A stretch of DNA of 64,000 nucleotides, from contig WYCU01000003.1 of assembly GCA_016617495.1 (NCBI GenBank), positions 124,001-188,000 on the forward strand. The letters run 5' to 3'. Positions 8,070-17,719 of the stretch are shown one piece after another. Within the stretch, counting starts at the first letter, position 1, and each line of letters begins with the position of its first letter. The translations under genes and the position numbers were made by a program. The notes beneath the pieces were generated by a model. The model was not told the DNA's origin, did no database searches, and worked only from the letters and a program-made list of their open reading frames with translations. The DNA comes from Azonexaceae bacterium s22 (GTDB lineage Bacteria > Pseudomonadota > Gammaproteobacteria > Burkholderiales > Rhodocyclaceae).

Positions 8070-8747
8070 ATGGCGAAGTTAGACCCCCTACCGAAGCCCT
8101 GCACCGTGCCCACCACCCCGGAAACCACCCTTGCCTGCATCCAGCGCGATTTCACGGAATGGCGCCAGGGGCGCACGCATTACGCCGTGTGGGCACTGGA
8201 TGCGGATATCGCCCCCATACGCGCCGCGATGGCCCACGTTTGCACGCATCTGGGCGATTGCCTGCTGCCCGGCTATGAACGTCAGGCGCACATCACCCTG
8301 CATCTCTGTGGCTTTCCCGCAGCCTCGGCCATCCTGCCCGACGACTGGCCCTTGGCAATGCGGGAACGTCAGCGCAACGCCCTTCGTACCGCCAATTTAT
8401 CTCCGTTTACGCTGGCTATCGGCCTGGCGGACAGCTTTTCTTCCGCACCTTATCTGTCCGTGCACGATCCCGTCGGCGGTATTGCGCAGTTGCGCCGGGC
8501 ATTGGGCGAAAATGACCGGGAATGTGCGCCGCCTTACGTCCCTCATGTGACTTGCGGGCTCTATGGCGGGGAATACGCAATGGCCACCGTGCACGAAAAA
8601 CTGCATGCCGCCAATACGGCACTGCCCCCACGCCAACTTCCGGTCAATGCGGTGCACCTGATGGTCTACGAGGCAGCGGTGATCGGCGGACCTTTGCATA
8701 TCCTGGAAAGCTTCGACCTGCGGACGCAACAGTTTGCAGCCGCCTAG
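8070..8747 (+). CDS. 2H phosphoesterase superfamily protein (2'-5' RNA ligase-like)
   Basis: The 225-residue protein has two HxTx motifs in the spacing of the 2H phosphoesterase fold: HITLHLCGF near residue 76 and HVTCGLYGG near residue 158. These histidines form the catalytic pair in LigT/ThpR and related cyclic phosphodiesterases. The substrate cannot be read from sequence. It converges with the dGTPase gene, with stop codons overlapping by 4 bp. The first 12 residues may be an over-extended start. Confidence 0.75.
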   Translation: MAKLDPLPKPCTVPTTPETTLACIQRDFTEWRQGRTHYAVWALDADIAPIRAAMAHVCTHLGDCLLPGYERQAHITLHLCGFPAASAILPDDWPLAMRERQRNALRTANLSPFTLAIGLADSFSSAPYLSVHDPVGGIAQLRRALGENDRECAPPYVPHVTCGLYGGEYAMATVHEKLHAANTALPPRQLPVNAVHLMVYEAAVIGGPLHILESFDLRTQQFAAA

Positions 8748-10087
8748 CGCGGCATGTCGATCCCCATCAGCTTGCGGTAAAGATCCACGGCGTAGGAATC
8801 CGTCATGCCGGCGACGAAATCGGCAACCTGCAGGAAGCGGACATAGGGATCGGGATCGGGCCGGGCGTCGTGCCCGAGGAATTGCGAAGGCAGTAATTTC
8901 AACAGCATGCGCTCGCGGGTAGTCATGCGTTCCTGCCCAGCCCCGGCTTCGACCGCCTGAACAAACAGCGAGAGCAGTCCGCCGAGTACTTCAAAGCCGG
9001 CCGTTTCGATCTCCAGCGCCGGGCGCGCCACGTAGATCGTTTCCTTGGCCACTTTGAGAACGGCTTGCAGAGGCACGGCCACCGGGGCCTGTTCCAGCAG
9101 CTCGTCGTCGAACTGCCCGTTGAGGATGGCGGCCTCATTTTCCAGAAAGACCGCCGCTGCGCTTTCGAGCAGGCGGCCGATGGCCTTGGCACGCAAATAC
9201 TCCAGGCGCTCCTTGGGATCGTGCAGGCGTTCCAGACGACCGCCGCTGACCGTGTTGCCCGCCACATCGGCGAGCAGGCATTCGGCATCGCGGTAAGGCA
9301 CGAAGCCCAGTCGTGCGGCGTCTTCGAGATCGACGATCAGGTAACAGGTGTCATCCGCCACCTCGACGAGAAAAGCCAGCGGATGCCGCCGCCAGGCGGT
9401 ACCGGGAAGCCGTTCGACCAGCCCGGTCGAGTGTGCCACTTGCCGGAAAACCTCGGCGTCTTGCTGGAAAAAACCAAATTTCTTGCCGCTCTTGCCGTCG
9501 AGTTCGTTATCGAGATGCGACGGCCGCGGATACTTGGTAAACGTCGCCAGTACGGCACTGGTCAATTGCAGACCGGGATTGGCCGGGCTCTGCAAGCGGG
9601 TGACGATGCGAAAGCCTTGCGCATTGCCTTCGTAACGGGAAAAGTCGGCCCGCTGCGCCGGGGTGAAGTCGTAGCGCTCAAGGAGACCGGAGGTCCGGAA
9701 CCATTCCCGGATGGCATCTTCCCCGGCGTGACCGAAAGGCGGGTTCCCGATATCGTGCGCCAGACAAGCCGCGGCGACAACGGCACCAAAATCGCCCGAT
9801 TCGAGATCGCGCAGGCCATGGCGGGCAATGATCTCGCGGCCGACCAGCGCCCCGAGCGAACGCCCGACGCAACTGGCTTCGAGGCTGTGGGTCAGGCGGG
9901 TACGAACGTAATCGCTCTTGGACAGCGGAAAAACCTGCGTCTTGTCCTTCATCCGACGGAAAGCGGAGGTAAAGACAATGCGGTCGTAATCCTGCTGGAA
10001 AGCGGAACGCTCCGGCGTACCCGGCACCTTGCCGGCCCCCGGCCGGTCGGCCGAAAGCAGTTTTTCCCAGATTTTTCGTTGTGCCAT
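8744..10087 (-). CDS. dgt: Deoxyguanosinetriphosphate triphosphohydrolase-like protein
   Basis: HD-domain dNTP triphosphohydrolase of 447 residues. Metal ligands are visible as LTHSLEAS and CLAHDIGNPPFGHAGEDA, and the N-terminal YDRIVFTSAFRRMKDKTQV tract is diagnostic of the family. It hydrolyses dGTP (or other dNTPs) to the nucleoside and triphosphate. A longer open frame runs upstream to 10291, but the family start is MAQRKIWEKLLSADRPG at 10087, so I use that. The neighbouring thioesterase gene ends 34 bp upstream. Confidence 0.92.
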   Translation of the reverse strand: MAQRKIWEKLLSADRPGAGKVPGTPERSAFQQDYDRIVFTSAFRRMKDKTQVFPLSKSDYVRTRLTHSLEASCVGRSLGALVGREIIARHGLRDLESGDFGAVVAAACLAHDIGNPPFGHAGEDAIREWFRTSGLLERYDFTPAQRADFSRYEGNAQGFRIVTRLQSPANPGLQLTSAVLATFTKYPRPSHLDNELDGKSGKKFGFFQQDAEVFRQVAHSTGLVERLPGTAWRRHPLAFLVEVADDTCYLIVDLEDAARLGFVPYRDAECLLADVAGNTVSGGRLERLHDPKERLEYLRAKAIGRLLESAAAVFLENEAAILNGQFDDELLEQAPVAVPLQAVLKVAKETIYVARPALEIETAGFEVLGGLLSLFVQAVEAGAGQERMTTRERMLLKLLPSQFLGHDARPDPDPYVRFLQVADFVAGMTDSYAVDLYRKLMGIDMPR

Positions 10088-10121
10088 GTGTATTCGGTCC
10101 GTCGAGACGACGGGCGCGAGT

Positions 10122-10532
10122 TTACTCCGCTTCGATGGCTGCCCGCACGTGATCGGGCAAGGGCACGGATTTTCCGGTCTGCGTATCCATCCAGACCACC
10201 TTGGCCGCGCCTTCGGCATAGACCCGCTCGTCGCCCAGCACACGCATCTCGACGTACGTCTGGACGCTGGAGCGGCCCGGATGGCCGACATAGGTCCGCA
10301 CCTCCACCATTCCCGGGTAGTTCATCGGGATCAAAAAGGTGCAGCTGGCATTGATGATGACCGGCCCGGCACCGCCCGGCCGCACGGGCACATTCAGATC
10401 CTCGATCCACTCGACGCGCGCCTGTTCCATGTAGCGGAAATAAACCGTGTTGTTAACATGGCCGTAAGCGTCCATGTCGCCCCAGCGAATGGGCATCGTC
10501 GTGACGTGAATAAGCTTTCTGCGTGTTTCCAT
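10122..10532 (-). CDS. Acyl-CoA thioesterase, YbgC/FadM-like hotdog fold
   Basis: This 136-residue hotdog protein carries RWGDMDAYGHVNNTVYFRYM, the 4-hydroxybenzoyl-CoA thioesterase-type active site with its Asp and HVNN. It hydrolyses acyl-CoA thioesters; chain length is not predictable. The start at 10532 (METRRKL) is preferred over upstream codons because homology begins there. It is divergent from the ETF-QO gene, and the shared 100-bp gap holds a palindrome, which suggests joint control of fatty-acid oxidation functions. Confidence 0.85.
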   Translation of the reverse strand: METRRKLIHVTTMPIRWGDMDAYGHVNNTVYFRYMEQARVEWIEDLNVPVRPGGAGPVIINASCTFLIPMNYPGMVEVRTYVGHPGRSSVQTYVEMRVLGDERVYAEGAAKVVWMDTQTGKSVPLPDHVRAAIEAE

Positions 10533-10569
10533 GTTTCCGGATATCCTTGTTTTGATTGAGGGCTTGATT

Positions 10570-10594
10570 GGAATCGTTCCATACTGTACCGTAT
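10570..10594. promoter_or_regulatory. Adjacent palindromes in the thioesterase/ETF-QO divergent promoter
   Basis: GGAATCGTTCC (10570-10580) is directly followed by ATACTGTACCGTAT (10581-10594), of the form ATACnGTACnGTAT. Placement between two fatty-acid related genes suggests a repressor operator. The regulator is unknown. Confidence 0.4.
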
Positions 10595-10632
10595 TGAAAA
10601 TATCCTCACAATAAAATACTTTGGAGACAACC

Positions 10633-12276
10633 ATGCAGCGTGAAGCCATGGAATTCGACGTCGTCGTCATCGGCGGCGGCCCGGCAGGATTAGCCTCGGC
10701 CATCCGCCTCAAGCAACTGGCAGCAGAAAAAGGCACGGACATCAGCGTCTGCCTGATCGAGAAAGGCGCTGAAATCGGCGCCCACATCCTCTCCGGTGCC
10801 ATCATGGACCCACGTGCGCTGACGGAACTCTTCCCGAACTGGCAAACGGACGGCGCGCCGCTCAATGCGCCGGTCTCCGAAGACCGTTTCCTCATCCTTT
10901 CCGAAACGGGCGCCACCAAGGTACCGAACAGCCTCCTGCCCGGCTGCTTCCATAACGAAGGCAATTACGTGATTTCGCTGGGCAATGTCTGCCGTTGGCT
11001 CGGCGAGCAGGCGGAAGCGCTCGGCGTCGAGATTTACCCCGGTTTTGCCGGGGCGGAAGTGCTGTTCGATGAAAACGGCGCCGTAATGGGCGTGGCCACT
11101 GGCGACATGGGGCGCCTGCACGATGGCTCGGAAGGCCCGAACTTCCAGCCGGGCATGGAACTGCATGCCAAATACACCTTTTTCGCCGAAGGCTGCCGCG
11201 GTCATCTCGGCAAGCAATTGATCGAAAAATTTGCACTGGACAAGGACGCCGACCCGCAAACCTATGGCATCGGCCTCAAGGAACTGTGGGAAATCCAGCC
11301 TGACAAACACCAGCTCGGCCTTGTCATCCACAGCGGCGGCTGGCCAATGCAACCGGACACCTACGGCGGCGGCTTCCTTTACCATCTGGAAGACAACCAG
11401 ATCGCCATTGGTTTCGTCGTCGGCCTCGGCTACGAAAATCCGCACCTCTCGCCTTATGACGAATTCCAGCGCTTCAAGACGCACCCGGAAATCCGCAAGT
11501 TCCTCGATGGCGGCAAACGCATCGCCTACGGCGCCCGTGCCCTGGTCGCCGGCGGCTTGCAATCGCTCCCGAAACTAACCGTTCCGGGTGCCGTTCTGGT
11601 CGGCGACGATGCCGGTTTCCTCAATGCCGCGCGGATCAAGGGTTCCCATTGCGCGCTCAAGACCGGCGCTCTGGCCGCCGAGGCCTGTTTCGAGGCGCTG
11701 CAAGGCGAACGTCAGCGCGATGAGCTTTCTGCTTACCCGGTGTTGTTCAAAAACAGTTGGCTCTATGACGAACTGTACAAGGCACGCAACTTCAAACCGT
11801 GGATGAGCAAAGGCCTGAAGCTGGGTGCGGTCATGTTCGGGATCGACCAACTCGTCCTCGGAGGCAAGGCGCCATGGACCTTGCGCAACAAGAAAGCCGA
11901 TCACGCCAAGTTGAAACCGGCTGCAGACTGCCCAAAGATCGATTACCCCAAACCGGACGGCGTCATCACCTTCGACCGCCTCTCTTCGGTATTCCTCTCC
12001 AATACCAACCACGAAGAAGATCAGCCCTGCCACCTGCAATTGAAGGATGCTTCGGTACCGATTGCGGTCAATCTGGCCATCTACGATGCCCCGGAAACCC
12101 GCTTCTGTCCGGCTGGTGTTTATGAAATCCTCGGCCGCGAGGAAGGCCAACCCCGATTGCAGATCAACGCGCAGAACTGCGTGCATTGCAAAACCTGCGA
12201 CATCAAGGACCCGACCCAAAACATCAACTGGGTGGTCCCGCAAGGCGGCGAAGGGCCAACCTACCCCAACATGTAA
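10633..12276 (+). CDS. Electron transfer flavoprotein-ubiquinone oxidoreductase
   Basis: The 547-residue ETF-QO passes electrons from reduced ETF (beta-oxidation and amino acid dehydrogenases) to ubiquinone at the membrane. The N-terminal FAD site reads FDVVVIGGGPAGLASAIRL. The C-terminal 4Fe-4S ligand set is CVHCKTCDIKDPTQNINW together with an earlier Cys in FCPAGVYE. The ending QGGEGPTYPNM is typical. A TTG at 10621 would extend the frame, but it overlaps the GGAG ribosome binding site at 10623-10626, so ATG 10633 is chosen. Confidence 0.95.
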   Translation: MQREAMEFDVVVIGGGPAGLASAIRLKQLAAEKGTDISVCLIEKGAEIGAHILSGAIMDPRALTELFPNWQTDGAPLNAPVSEDRFLILSETGATKVPNSLLPGCFHNEGNYVISLGNVCRWLGEQAEALGVEIYPGFAGAEVLFDENGAVMGVATGDMGRLHDGSEGPNFQPGMELHAKYTFFAEGCRGHLGKQLIEKFALDKDADPQTYGIGLKELWEIQPDKHQLGLVIHSGGWPMQPDTYGGGFLYHLEDNQIAIGFVVGLGYENPHLSPYDEFQRFKTHPEIRKFLDGGKRIAYGARALVAGGLQSLPKLTVPGAVLVGDDAGFLNAARIKGSHCALKTGALAAEACFEALQGERQRDELSAYPVLFKNSWLYDELYKARNFKPWMSKGLKLGAVMFGIDQLVLGGKAPWTLRNKKADHAKLKPAADCPKIDYPKPDGVITFDRLSSVFLSNTNHEEDQPCHLQLKDASVPIAVNLAIYDAPETRFCPAGVYEILGREEGQPRLQINAQNCVHCKTCDIKDPTQNINWVVPQGGEGPTYPNM

Positions 12277-12378
12277 CCTCATGTGACGTCGGAATGACAT
12301 GGAACGGCTTTCGTTTGCCGCGAAAGCCGCTTTCCCGGTTTATAATCTTCCGGCTAAACCCCTTTGGGAGAACATCGA

Positions 12379-13176
12379 ATGGGCTTTCTCGCCGACAAGA
12401 AGATTCTGATCACCGGGCTGCTCTCCAAGCACTCCATCGCCTACGGCATCGCCAAGGCCTGCCATCGCGAAGGCGCACAACTGGCGTTTACCTACCAGAA
12501 TGAGCGCTTTGAGGATCGGATCAAGAAATTTGCCGCAGAGTTCGGCAGCGACATCATCATCCCGCTGGATGTCACCAGCGACGAACAGATCGAGAACGTT
12601 TTCGTCGAACTCGGCAAGCGCTGGGATGGCCTGGACGGTCTGGTCCATTCCATCGCCTACGCACCGACGGAAGCCATCGAAGGCGATTTCCTGAACGGTA
12701 TCTCGCGCGATGCCTTCCGCATCGCTCACGACATTTCCTCGTACAGCTATGCCGCATTGGCCAAGGCCGCGCGCCCGATGATGCAAGGCCGCAAGGCAGC
12801 ACTGCTGGCCCTCTCCTACCTCGGCGCCGAGCGCACCATGCCCAACTACAACACCATGGGCCTGGCCAAGGCGAGCCTCGAAGCCGCCACGCGTTACCTG
12901 GCCTTCTGCCTCGGCCCCGAAGGCATTCGTGCCAACGCCATCTCCGCCGGCCCGATCAAGACGCTGGCCGCTTCCGGCATCGGCAATTTTGGCAAGCTCC
13001 TCTCCTACAACGCGCACCACGCCCCGCTGCGCCGCAACGTCACCATCGAAGAAGTCGGCAACGCCGCCGCCTTCATGCTTTCTGACCTGGCCAGCGGCAT
13101 TACCGGTGAAATCATGTACGTCGATGGCGGCATGAACACCACCGCCCTCGGCAACGCGGAGCCGCTGCCCGCCTGA
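12379..13176 (+). CDS. fabI: Enoyl-[acyl-carrier-protein] reductase (NADH) FabI
   Basis: FabI of 265 residues catalyses the last reductive step of each fatty-acid elongation cycle. The cofactor loop is [15 protein letters not shown]. The catalytic pair Tyr157-x6-Lys164 lies in YNTMGLAK, matching Tyr156/Lys163 of the E. coli enzyme. The C-terminus has [14 protein letters not shown] 12379 follows TTGGGAG at proper spacing; the in-frame TTG at 12364 is part of that ribosome binding site. A 37-bp element copy and a terminator follow. Confidence 0.96.
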   Translation: MGFLADKKILITGLLSKHSIAYGIAKACHREGAQLAFTYQNERFEDRIKKFAAEFGSDIIIPLDVTSDEQIENVFVELGKRWDGLDGLVHSIAYAPTEAIEGDFLNGISRDAFRIAHDISSYSYAALAKAARPMMQGRKAALLALSYLGAERTMPNYNTMGLAKASLEAATRYLAFCLGPEGIRANAISAGPIKTLAASGIGNFGKLLSYNAHHAPLRRNVTIEEVGNAAAFMLSDLASGITGEIMYVDGGMNTTALGNAEPLPA

Positions 13177-13180
13177 CGCG

Positions 13181-13217
13181 GATTGTCGCGGTCGACTGCA
13201 AAAAACGACCCAAAATC
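13181..13217 (+). repeat. Dispersed 37-bp element, intergenic copy after fabI
   Basis: GATTGTCGCGGTCGACTGC, then AAAAAACGACCCAAAATC. It lies between the fabI stop and its terminator. Confidence 0.85.
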
Positions 13218-13251
13218 AAAACGCCGGTTGTGTGAACAACCGGCGTTTTTT
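13218..13251. terminator. Rho-independent terminator between fabI and ppiD
   Basis: AAAACGCCGGTTG, 6-nt loop, CAACCGGCGTTTTT. Convergent genes on both sides can use it. Confidence 0.9.
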
Positions 13252-13313
13252 ATTGCTGCCTGGAACTGCTGCTGGCAAAGCCTGGTTCGCTTTGCCAGCC
13301 CGGAGGACTCGAC

Positions 13314-15200
13314 TTACTTCTCGCGGGTCTCCAGCGCGGCCTTGTTGATTTCCACCTTGTAGCGGGCACGCAGGGCCGCGATGTAATCCTTCAGTTCGGC
13401 CTGGACTTCCAGCGTGCCCAGTTGCCCGACAAGCGCCTGCTTGCGCGCCTCGTCGAGCGCCTCGCCGGCCTCCACGCGGTTCAGACGGAACAGCACATAG
13501 CCGCTACCCGGCACATCCAGCCCGGAGAAGGACGGCAGCGCGCCGGTATCCATACGGAAAATCGCGGCAATCACTGGAGCCGGCAGTTGGCGTGCTTCCA
13601 TCCGTGAAACGACCTTGGCCGGGCCCCAATTCAGCTTGTCTTCACCCTTGCGCAGCGCAGCCAAACGGGCTTCGCCATCCTGGCGTGCCATGGTCTGGGC
13701 TTCCTGGCGACGCAACAAGGCTTCGATACCCGCCTTGACGGTCTCGAAAGGCATCAGCGATGCCGGCTTGTAATCGACGACACGGGCAGCGACCAAGGTG
13801 TTCGGGCCGATTTCGATGGCTTCGGTATTGCGGCGGCTCTTGATGGCATCTTCGCCAAACAGGGCAGCCAGCACCTTTTCGTTGCCGAGCGGGCCAGCCG
13901 CCGGATTGGCCTGACGCCCGATCCAGTCGGATTGCTTGACCGTCAGCCCAAACTTTTCTGCCGCCGGCTTGAGGCTATCGGATTGCTCATACACCAGATT
14001 GCTGAAGGCTTCGGCAGCCTCGGCAAATTTCCGGGAAGCGCCCGTCTTCTTCAACTCGGCAGCAATGTCGGCACGAACGTCGGCAAACGGCTTTTCCTGC
14101 GACACGTGAATATCGGTCACCTTGATGATGTGATAGCCGAAATCGGTTTCCACGATGTCCGAAATTTCGCCATTCTTGAGCGTGAACACCGTTTCCTCGA
14201 AGGGCTTGACCATCATGCCGCGACCGAAGAAGCCGAGATCGCCACCCTTGGCTGCAGAACCCGGATCGTCGGAGTTCTTCTTGGCCAGATCGGCGAAGGA
14301 CCCCGGATTCTTGCGAATTTCGGCCAGCAATTCGGTCGCACGGGCACGCGCCTTGTCCTTGCCCAGCTTTTCGGTAGCAATCAGGATGTGGCTGGCACGA
14401 CGCTCTTCCGGCTGGCGATAGTTGTCCTTGTGGCTGTCATACCAGGCACGGGCCTCGGCATCGCTGATGGCGAGCTGTTCGCCCAGGGCTTCCATCGACA
14501 GGACAACGAATTCGACCTTGGCTTGTTCCGGGGTTTCGAACTGCTTGCTGTTTTCGTCGTAGAACTTCTTGGCGGCGCCGTCGGCCAGCTTGACCTTGTC
14601 GAGGAAGGCGTCGAGCCCGATGCGGTATTCCTGCACTTCGCGGCGCTCGGTCTGCATGGCGAGAATACGATCCGTCACCGTGCGCGGCACGATGCTCGAC
14701 TGGCCGATCCCGGCAGCGAGTTGTTGCAGGGTCAGATCCTGGCGCAGGCGTGCCTCGAACATGGCCGGCGTCATGCCCTGGGCCTTGAGAACTGCTTCAT
14801 AGCGCTCGGCGGAGAAGCGCCCATCGACCCGGAAAGCTTCGATGCCATTGATGGCATTGCGGATCGCATCGTCGCCGACGACCATGCGACGCTTGACCAC
14901 TTCCTGTTGCAGCAACTGACGATCGATCAGATCGTCGAGGATGGCCTTGCGAGCCTCGGGCGTATCGAGCAGACGCGCATCGAACTGGGCACCGAGCTGG
15001 GCGCGCAGCCGGTCCTGTTGCTCGCGCATGGCCTGCTGGAATTGCTGCTCGGTGATATTGACATCGCCGACCTTCGCCAGATCACCGCCCACACCCGCGC
15101 TGCGGATATACGACTCGACCCCGAAAAAGGCGAACGGGAGTGTAATCAGCGCAAGGAAAATCTGGACGATCTTCTTGTTGTTGCGAACTACATCAAACAT
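13314..15200 (-). CDS. ppiD: PpiD, membrane-anchored periplasmic folding chaperone
   Basis: The 628-residue protein starts with a cytoplasmic stub and one membrane helix ([20 protein letters not shown], then [11 protein letters not shown]), a SurA-like chaperone region, and a parvulin domain around residues 255-365 ([44 protein letters not shown]). PpiD acts at the Sec translocon on emerging periplasmic and outer-membrane proteins. Length and domain order match the family. A further diverged parvulin-like C-terminal part follows. Confidence 0.93.
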   Translation of the reverse strand: MFDVVRNNKKIVQIFLALITLPFAFFGVESYIRSAGVGGDLAKVGDVNITEQQFQQAMREQQDRLRAQLGAQFDARLLDTPEARKAILDDLIDRQLLQQEVVKRRMVVGDDAIRNAINGIEAFRVDGRFSAERYEAVLKAQGMTPAMFEARLRQDLTLQQLAAGIGQSSIVPRTVTDRILAMQTERREVQEYRIGLDAFLDKVKLADGAAKKFYDENSKQFETPEQAKVEFVVLSMEALGEQLAISDAEARAWYDSHKDNYRQPEERRASHILIATEKLGKDKARARATELLAEIRKNPGSFADLAKKNSDDPGSAAKGGDLGFFGRGMMVKPFEETVFTLKNGEISDIVETDFGYHIIKVTDIHVSQEKPFADVRADIAAELKKTGASRKFAEAAEAFSNLVYEQSDSLKPAAEKFGLTVKQSDWIGRQANPAAGPLGNEKVLAALFGEDAIKSRRNTEAIEIGPNTLVAARVVDYKPASLMPFETVKAGIEALLRRQEAQTMARQDGEARLAALRKGEDKLNWGPAKVVSRMEARQLPAPVIAAIFRMDTGALPSFSGLDVPGSGYVLFRLNRVEAGEALDEARKQALVGQLGTLEVQAELKDYIAALRARYKVEINKAALETREK

Positions 15201-15275
15201 GAGATGAACAACCCTTCAGATATGTTCCGGATGGCGAACCCGGTTCGCCCGAAAAGGTGCAATGATACCGTAGTT

Positions 15276-16715
15276 TCAAGCCGTTATCGGCGCTGGCAGC
15301 CGATGGGAGATGAGTGCCCCCAGGCGCCGGATGGCATCCTCGATCTCCGCGCTGTGCGGATTGCCGCAATTCAGGCGCAGGCAGTTCCGGTACATGCCAC
15401 TGGCAGAAAACAGCTCGCCGGGCACGAAAGCCAGGCCTTCGGCCACAGCATGGGCATGCAAGGCCGTGGCATCGATGGCTTCCGGCAATTCCACCCACAG
15501 GACATAGCCACCCTGCGGCGCCGTAATACGGGTTTCGGCAGGAAAATGGCGTATGACCGCCTCGCTCATCGAGGCCACCTGCCGCTCGTAGTGGCGGCGC
15601 AGCTTCCTCAAGTGACGTTCATATGCGCCCGACTCCAGATACTCCGCCAGCACATGCTGGGTGACAGGATTGGTGCCCCCGCTGGTAATCGTTTTCTGCA
15701 AGGCAATGGACGAGCGATAACGCCCCGCAGCCACGAAGCCGATCCGCAACGACGGCGAAAGGCTCTTCGAAAAAGAGGCACAGAGCATGACGTTGCCGCT
15801 CGTATCGAATGCCTTGATCGGCCACGGACGCTGACTGCCATAGTGCAAATCGCCGTAAATGTCGTCCTCGATCACCGCAACGCCTCTTGTCGCGGTCAAC
15901 GTCGCCAATTGGCGTTTTTTTTCCTCCGGCATCACGCTGCCCAGTGGGTTGCTCGCATTCGGCACCAGCAGGCAGGCCGCGATTCTGCGTTCGCGCGTCG
16001 CCAGATCCAGGGCCTCCACCGACATCCCAGTACGCGGATCGGTCGGAATCTCCAGGGCTTTCAAACCCAAAGTCTCAAGGAGTTGAAGCATCAGGTAATA
16101 GCCCGGCGATTCCACGGCTACCGTATCGCCCGGCTGGGTCACGGCACGCAAGCAAAGGCCAAGCGCTTCCGTGCACGAATTCGTCACCACGATTTCCTCG
16201 GCATCGAGCGGCCCGCCCCAGGCCAGCGAACGCCGGACCAGTTGCCGCACCAAGGCCGGCTCATCCATATGGATATGGCTGGCGCCCTCCAGCAAGCGCG
16301 GGTGACGACGGGCCACGCCCGCGTAGAGCCGCTGCAACGCCGCGACCGGCAGCAGCGAAGGCGCCGGCAAGGCAGCCGCCAGAGGCGCCACGCCCGGCAG
16401 GCTGCCTGCCCGCAAGACAGCGACCAAGCGCTGCGTCACATCCACCTGAACCGCCGTTTCCGGCGTGGAACGCGCATCGGGCAGTGCGCGCACCGCTGCG
16501 GCCCGGCGGACAAAATAGCCGGATTGCGGCCGCGCTTCGAGCAGACCGCGATCCTCCAGTTGACGTAAGGCCTGAACCACCGTCGACACGGACAGGCGGC
16601 GCTCCTCGGCCAAGCGGCGCACGGAAGGCAGGCGATCGCCATGCCGCAACATGCCCTGCACAATCATCCCCTCAAGATCCGCCGCCAGACGCTCATACCG
16701 CAATAACTCAGCCAT
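15276..16715 (-). CDS. MocR-type GntR regulator with aminotransferase-like domain
   Basis: The 479-residue protein joins an N-terminal GntR winged helix (residues about 5-70: GDRLPSVRRLAEERRLSVST) to a class I aminotransferase fold with the PLP-binding lysine in CASFSKSLSPSLRIGF. Such MocR/GabR/PdxR proteins are PLP-dependent transcription factors. Its target is unknown. Two ACTGTAC direct repeats 31 bp apart in the gap to the divergent DUF2917 gene are a plausible operator. ATG 16715 is preferred to the TTG at 16727. Confidence 0.9.
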   Translation of the reverse strand: MAELLRYERLAADLEGMIVQGMLRHGDRLPSVRRLAEERRLSVSTVVQALRQLEDRGLLEARPQSGYFVRRAAAVRALPDARSTPETAVQVDVTQRLVAVLRAGSLPGVAPLAAALPAPSLLPVAALQRLYAGVARRHPRLLEGASHIHMDEPALVRQLVRRSLAWGGPLDAEEIVVTNSCTEALGLCLRAVTQPGDTVAVESPGYYLMLQLLETLGLKALEIPTDPRTGMSVEALDLATRERRIAACLLVPNASNPLGSVMPEEKKRQLATLTATRGVAVIEDDIYGDLHYGSQRPWPIKAFDTSGNVMLCASFSKSLSPSLRIGFVAAGRYRSSIALQKTITSGGTNPVTQHVLAEYLESGAYERHLRKLRRHYERQVASMSEAVIRHFPAETRITAPQGGYVLWVELPEAIDATALHAHAVAEGLAFVPGELFSASGMYRNCLRLNCGNPHSAEIEDAIRRLGALISHRLPAPITA

Positions 16716-16772
16716 ATCGCTCACCAATACAGATTCCAGCCTGCCGGACCAGCACAGTTGAAAATTTACCGA

Positions 16773-16810
16773 ACTGTACTGATAACAATTTCATTTCTTT
16801 GACACTGTAC
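16773..16810. promoter_or_regulatory. Direct repeats ACTGTAC, candidate MocR operator
   Basis: ACTGTAC occurs at 16773-16779 and 16804-16810, 31 bp apart (three helical turns), in the gap between the MocR gene and the DUF2917 gene. A TTGACA (16799-16804) overlaps the second copy. MocR regulators such as GabR bind direct repeats with comparable spacing. Confidence 0.45.
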
Positions 16811-16858
16811 CATTCAACCTGCGCGCACTAAGCTGTTCTCACAAAAACTCAGGAGCAC

Positions 16859-17170
16859 ATGATGAAAATCAGCCTGAACGATGGAGAGCTTCGTTTACCG
16901 CCCAATCGCCCTATCGGGCTGCGCGGCGGCCGTGGCGCACGGATCGTCTGCACGCACGGCACGATATGGATCACCGCCGAGGGCAAGCGCGAGGATATTT
17001 TTCTTTTGCCGGGCGAGGACTATATCGTCCCTAACGCAGGCCTTGTATTGATCGAAGGCATGGTGGAAAGCGGCATCCGCATCATGCTTGCCGGACCGGA
17101 CAAATCCGCCGTAAAGGCTGGCCAGGCCCCACGCAGTCAGGCCACCTGCTGGCGGGCCAGCGCAGCCTGA
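16859..17170 (+). CDS. DUF2917 domain protein
   Basis: This 103-residue protein has the cupin-like DUF2917 pattern: GLRGGRGARIVCTHGTIWIT, then DIFLLPGEDYIVPNAGLVLI. The function is unknown. It follows an AGGAG ribosome binding site; ATG 16862 (spacing 6 nt) is as likely a start as ATG 16859. It is divergent from the MocR gene, an arrangement that suggests MocR control. Its 3' end overlaps the convergent hemerythrin gene by 34 bp. Confidence 0.75.
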   Translation: MMKISLNDGELRLPPNRPIGLRGGRGARIVCTHGTIWITAEGKREDIFLLPGEDYIVPNAGLVLIEGMVESGIRIMLAGPDKSAVKAGQAPRSQATCWRASAA

Positions 17171-17574
17171 AGCGACTTGGCCAATTGCAAATCATAGTGG
17201 GCCACATGGGACTCGAACTTGCGTTCCATGTACACCATCAATGCCGGGATATTGCAGCTACCCCGCTCGATCTCACCAATCTTGGCCGCCACAAAAGCGG
17301 CCATCCGCGCATGCTCACGCGCATGATCTCCGAACGGAATACCCAATTGAACGGCGGCAGCCGACTCCCAGGCGTAATGACGAACCAAGTCGTCCGCAAG
17401 CCGGGATAGCAACTGCAGGCCTTCGGCAGAATCGCCGGAGACGGCAAGAAACGCTTGCTTGACACGCGCCATCTGCTGAAACAGGTGGTCGTGCTGTGCG
17501 TCCATTTCGTGAACGCCGGTCATCAGCTCCAGCGGAACGAGCATCGGCTCCATCTCTCCTCCAGCAATGCACAT
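17137..17574 (-). CDS. Bacteriohemerythrin
   Basis: Single-domain hemerythrin of 145 residues. The di-iron ligands can be followed along the four-helix bundle: HEMDAQHDHLF, HYAWE, HAREHARM and HVAHYD. Such proteins bind oxygen (or nitric oxide) in microaerobic bacteria for storage, delivery or sensing. The usual HFxxEE of helix 2 reads HYAWESAA, so the glutamate ligand is kept but the second acidic residue is not. An SOS box lies 74 bp upstream of this start and faces a small divergent ORF. Confidence 0.85.
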   Translation of the reverse strand: MCIAGGEMEPMLVPLELMTGVHEMDAQHDHLFQQMARVKQAFLAVSGDSAEGLQLLSRLADDLVRHYAWESAAAVQLGIPFGDHAREHARMAAFVAAKIGEIERGSCNIPALMVYMERKFESHVAHYDLQLAKSLQAALARQQVA

Positions 17575-17647
17575 GACTTTCTTTTGAGCCTAGCGGGTGC
17601 AAGGCTCAAAGTCCAGCACCCCGACAAAGATGATGAAAAACCAAGTA

Positions 17648-17663
17648 CTGTACATTTATACAG
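17648..17663. promoter_or_regulatory. Second SOS box (LexA operator)
   Basis: CTGTACATTTATACAG fits CTGT-N8-ACAG exactly. It sits in the divergent gap between hemerythrin (start 17574) and the 54-aa ORF (start 17720). Confidence 0.8.
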
Positions 17664-17719
17664 TTCTCGATTATTGTGAACCCACTGCAACCTTTTCATC
17701 GATAAATCGAGGCCCTCCC

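Noticed and set aside
15887-15914. TTGTCGCGGTCAACGTCGCC in the MocR gene as an element copy
   Set aside because: Core mismatch and no A-tracts; it fits a native ATLTATRG stretch.
13932-16568. 878-codon plus-strand ORF
   Set aside because: It spans antisense to ppiD and the MocR gene, crossing two real genes and their promoter.
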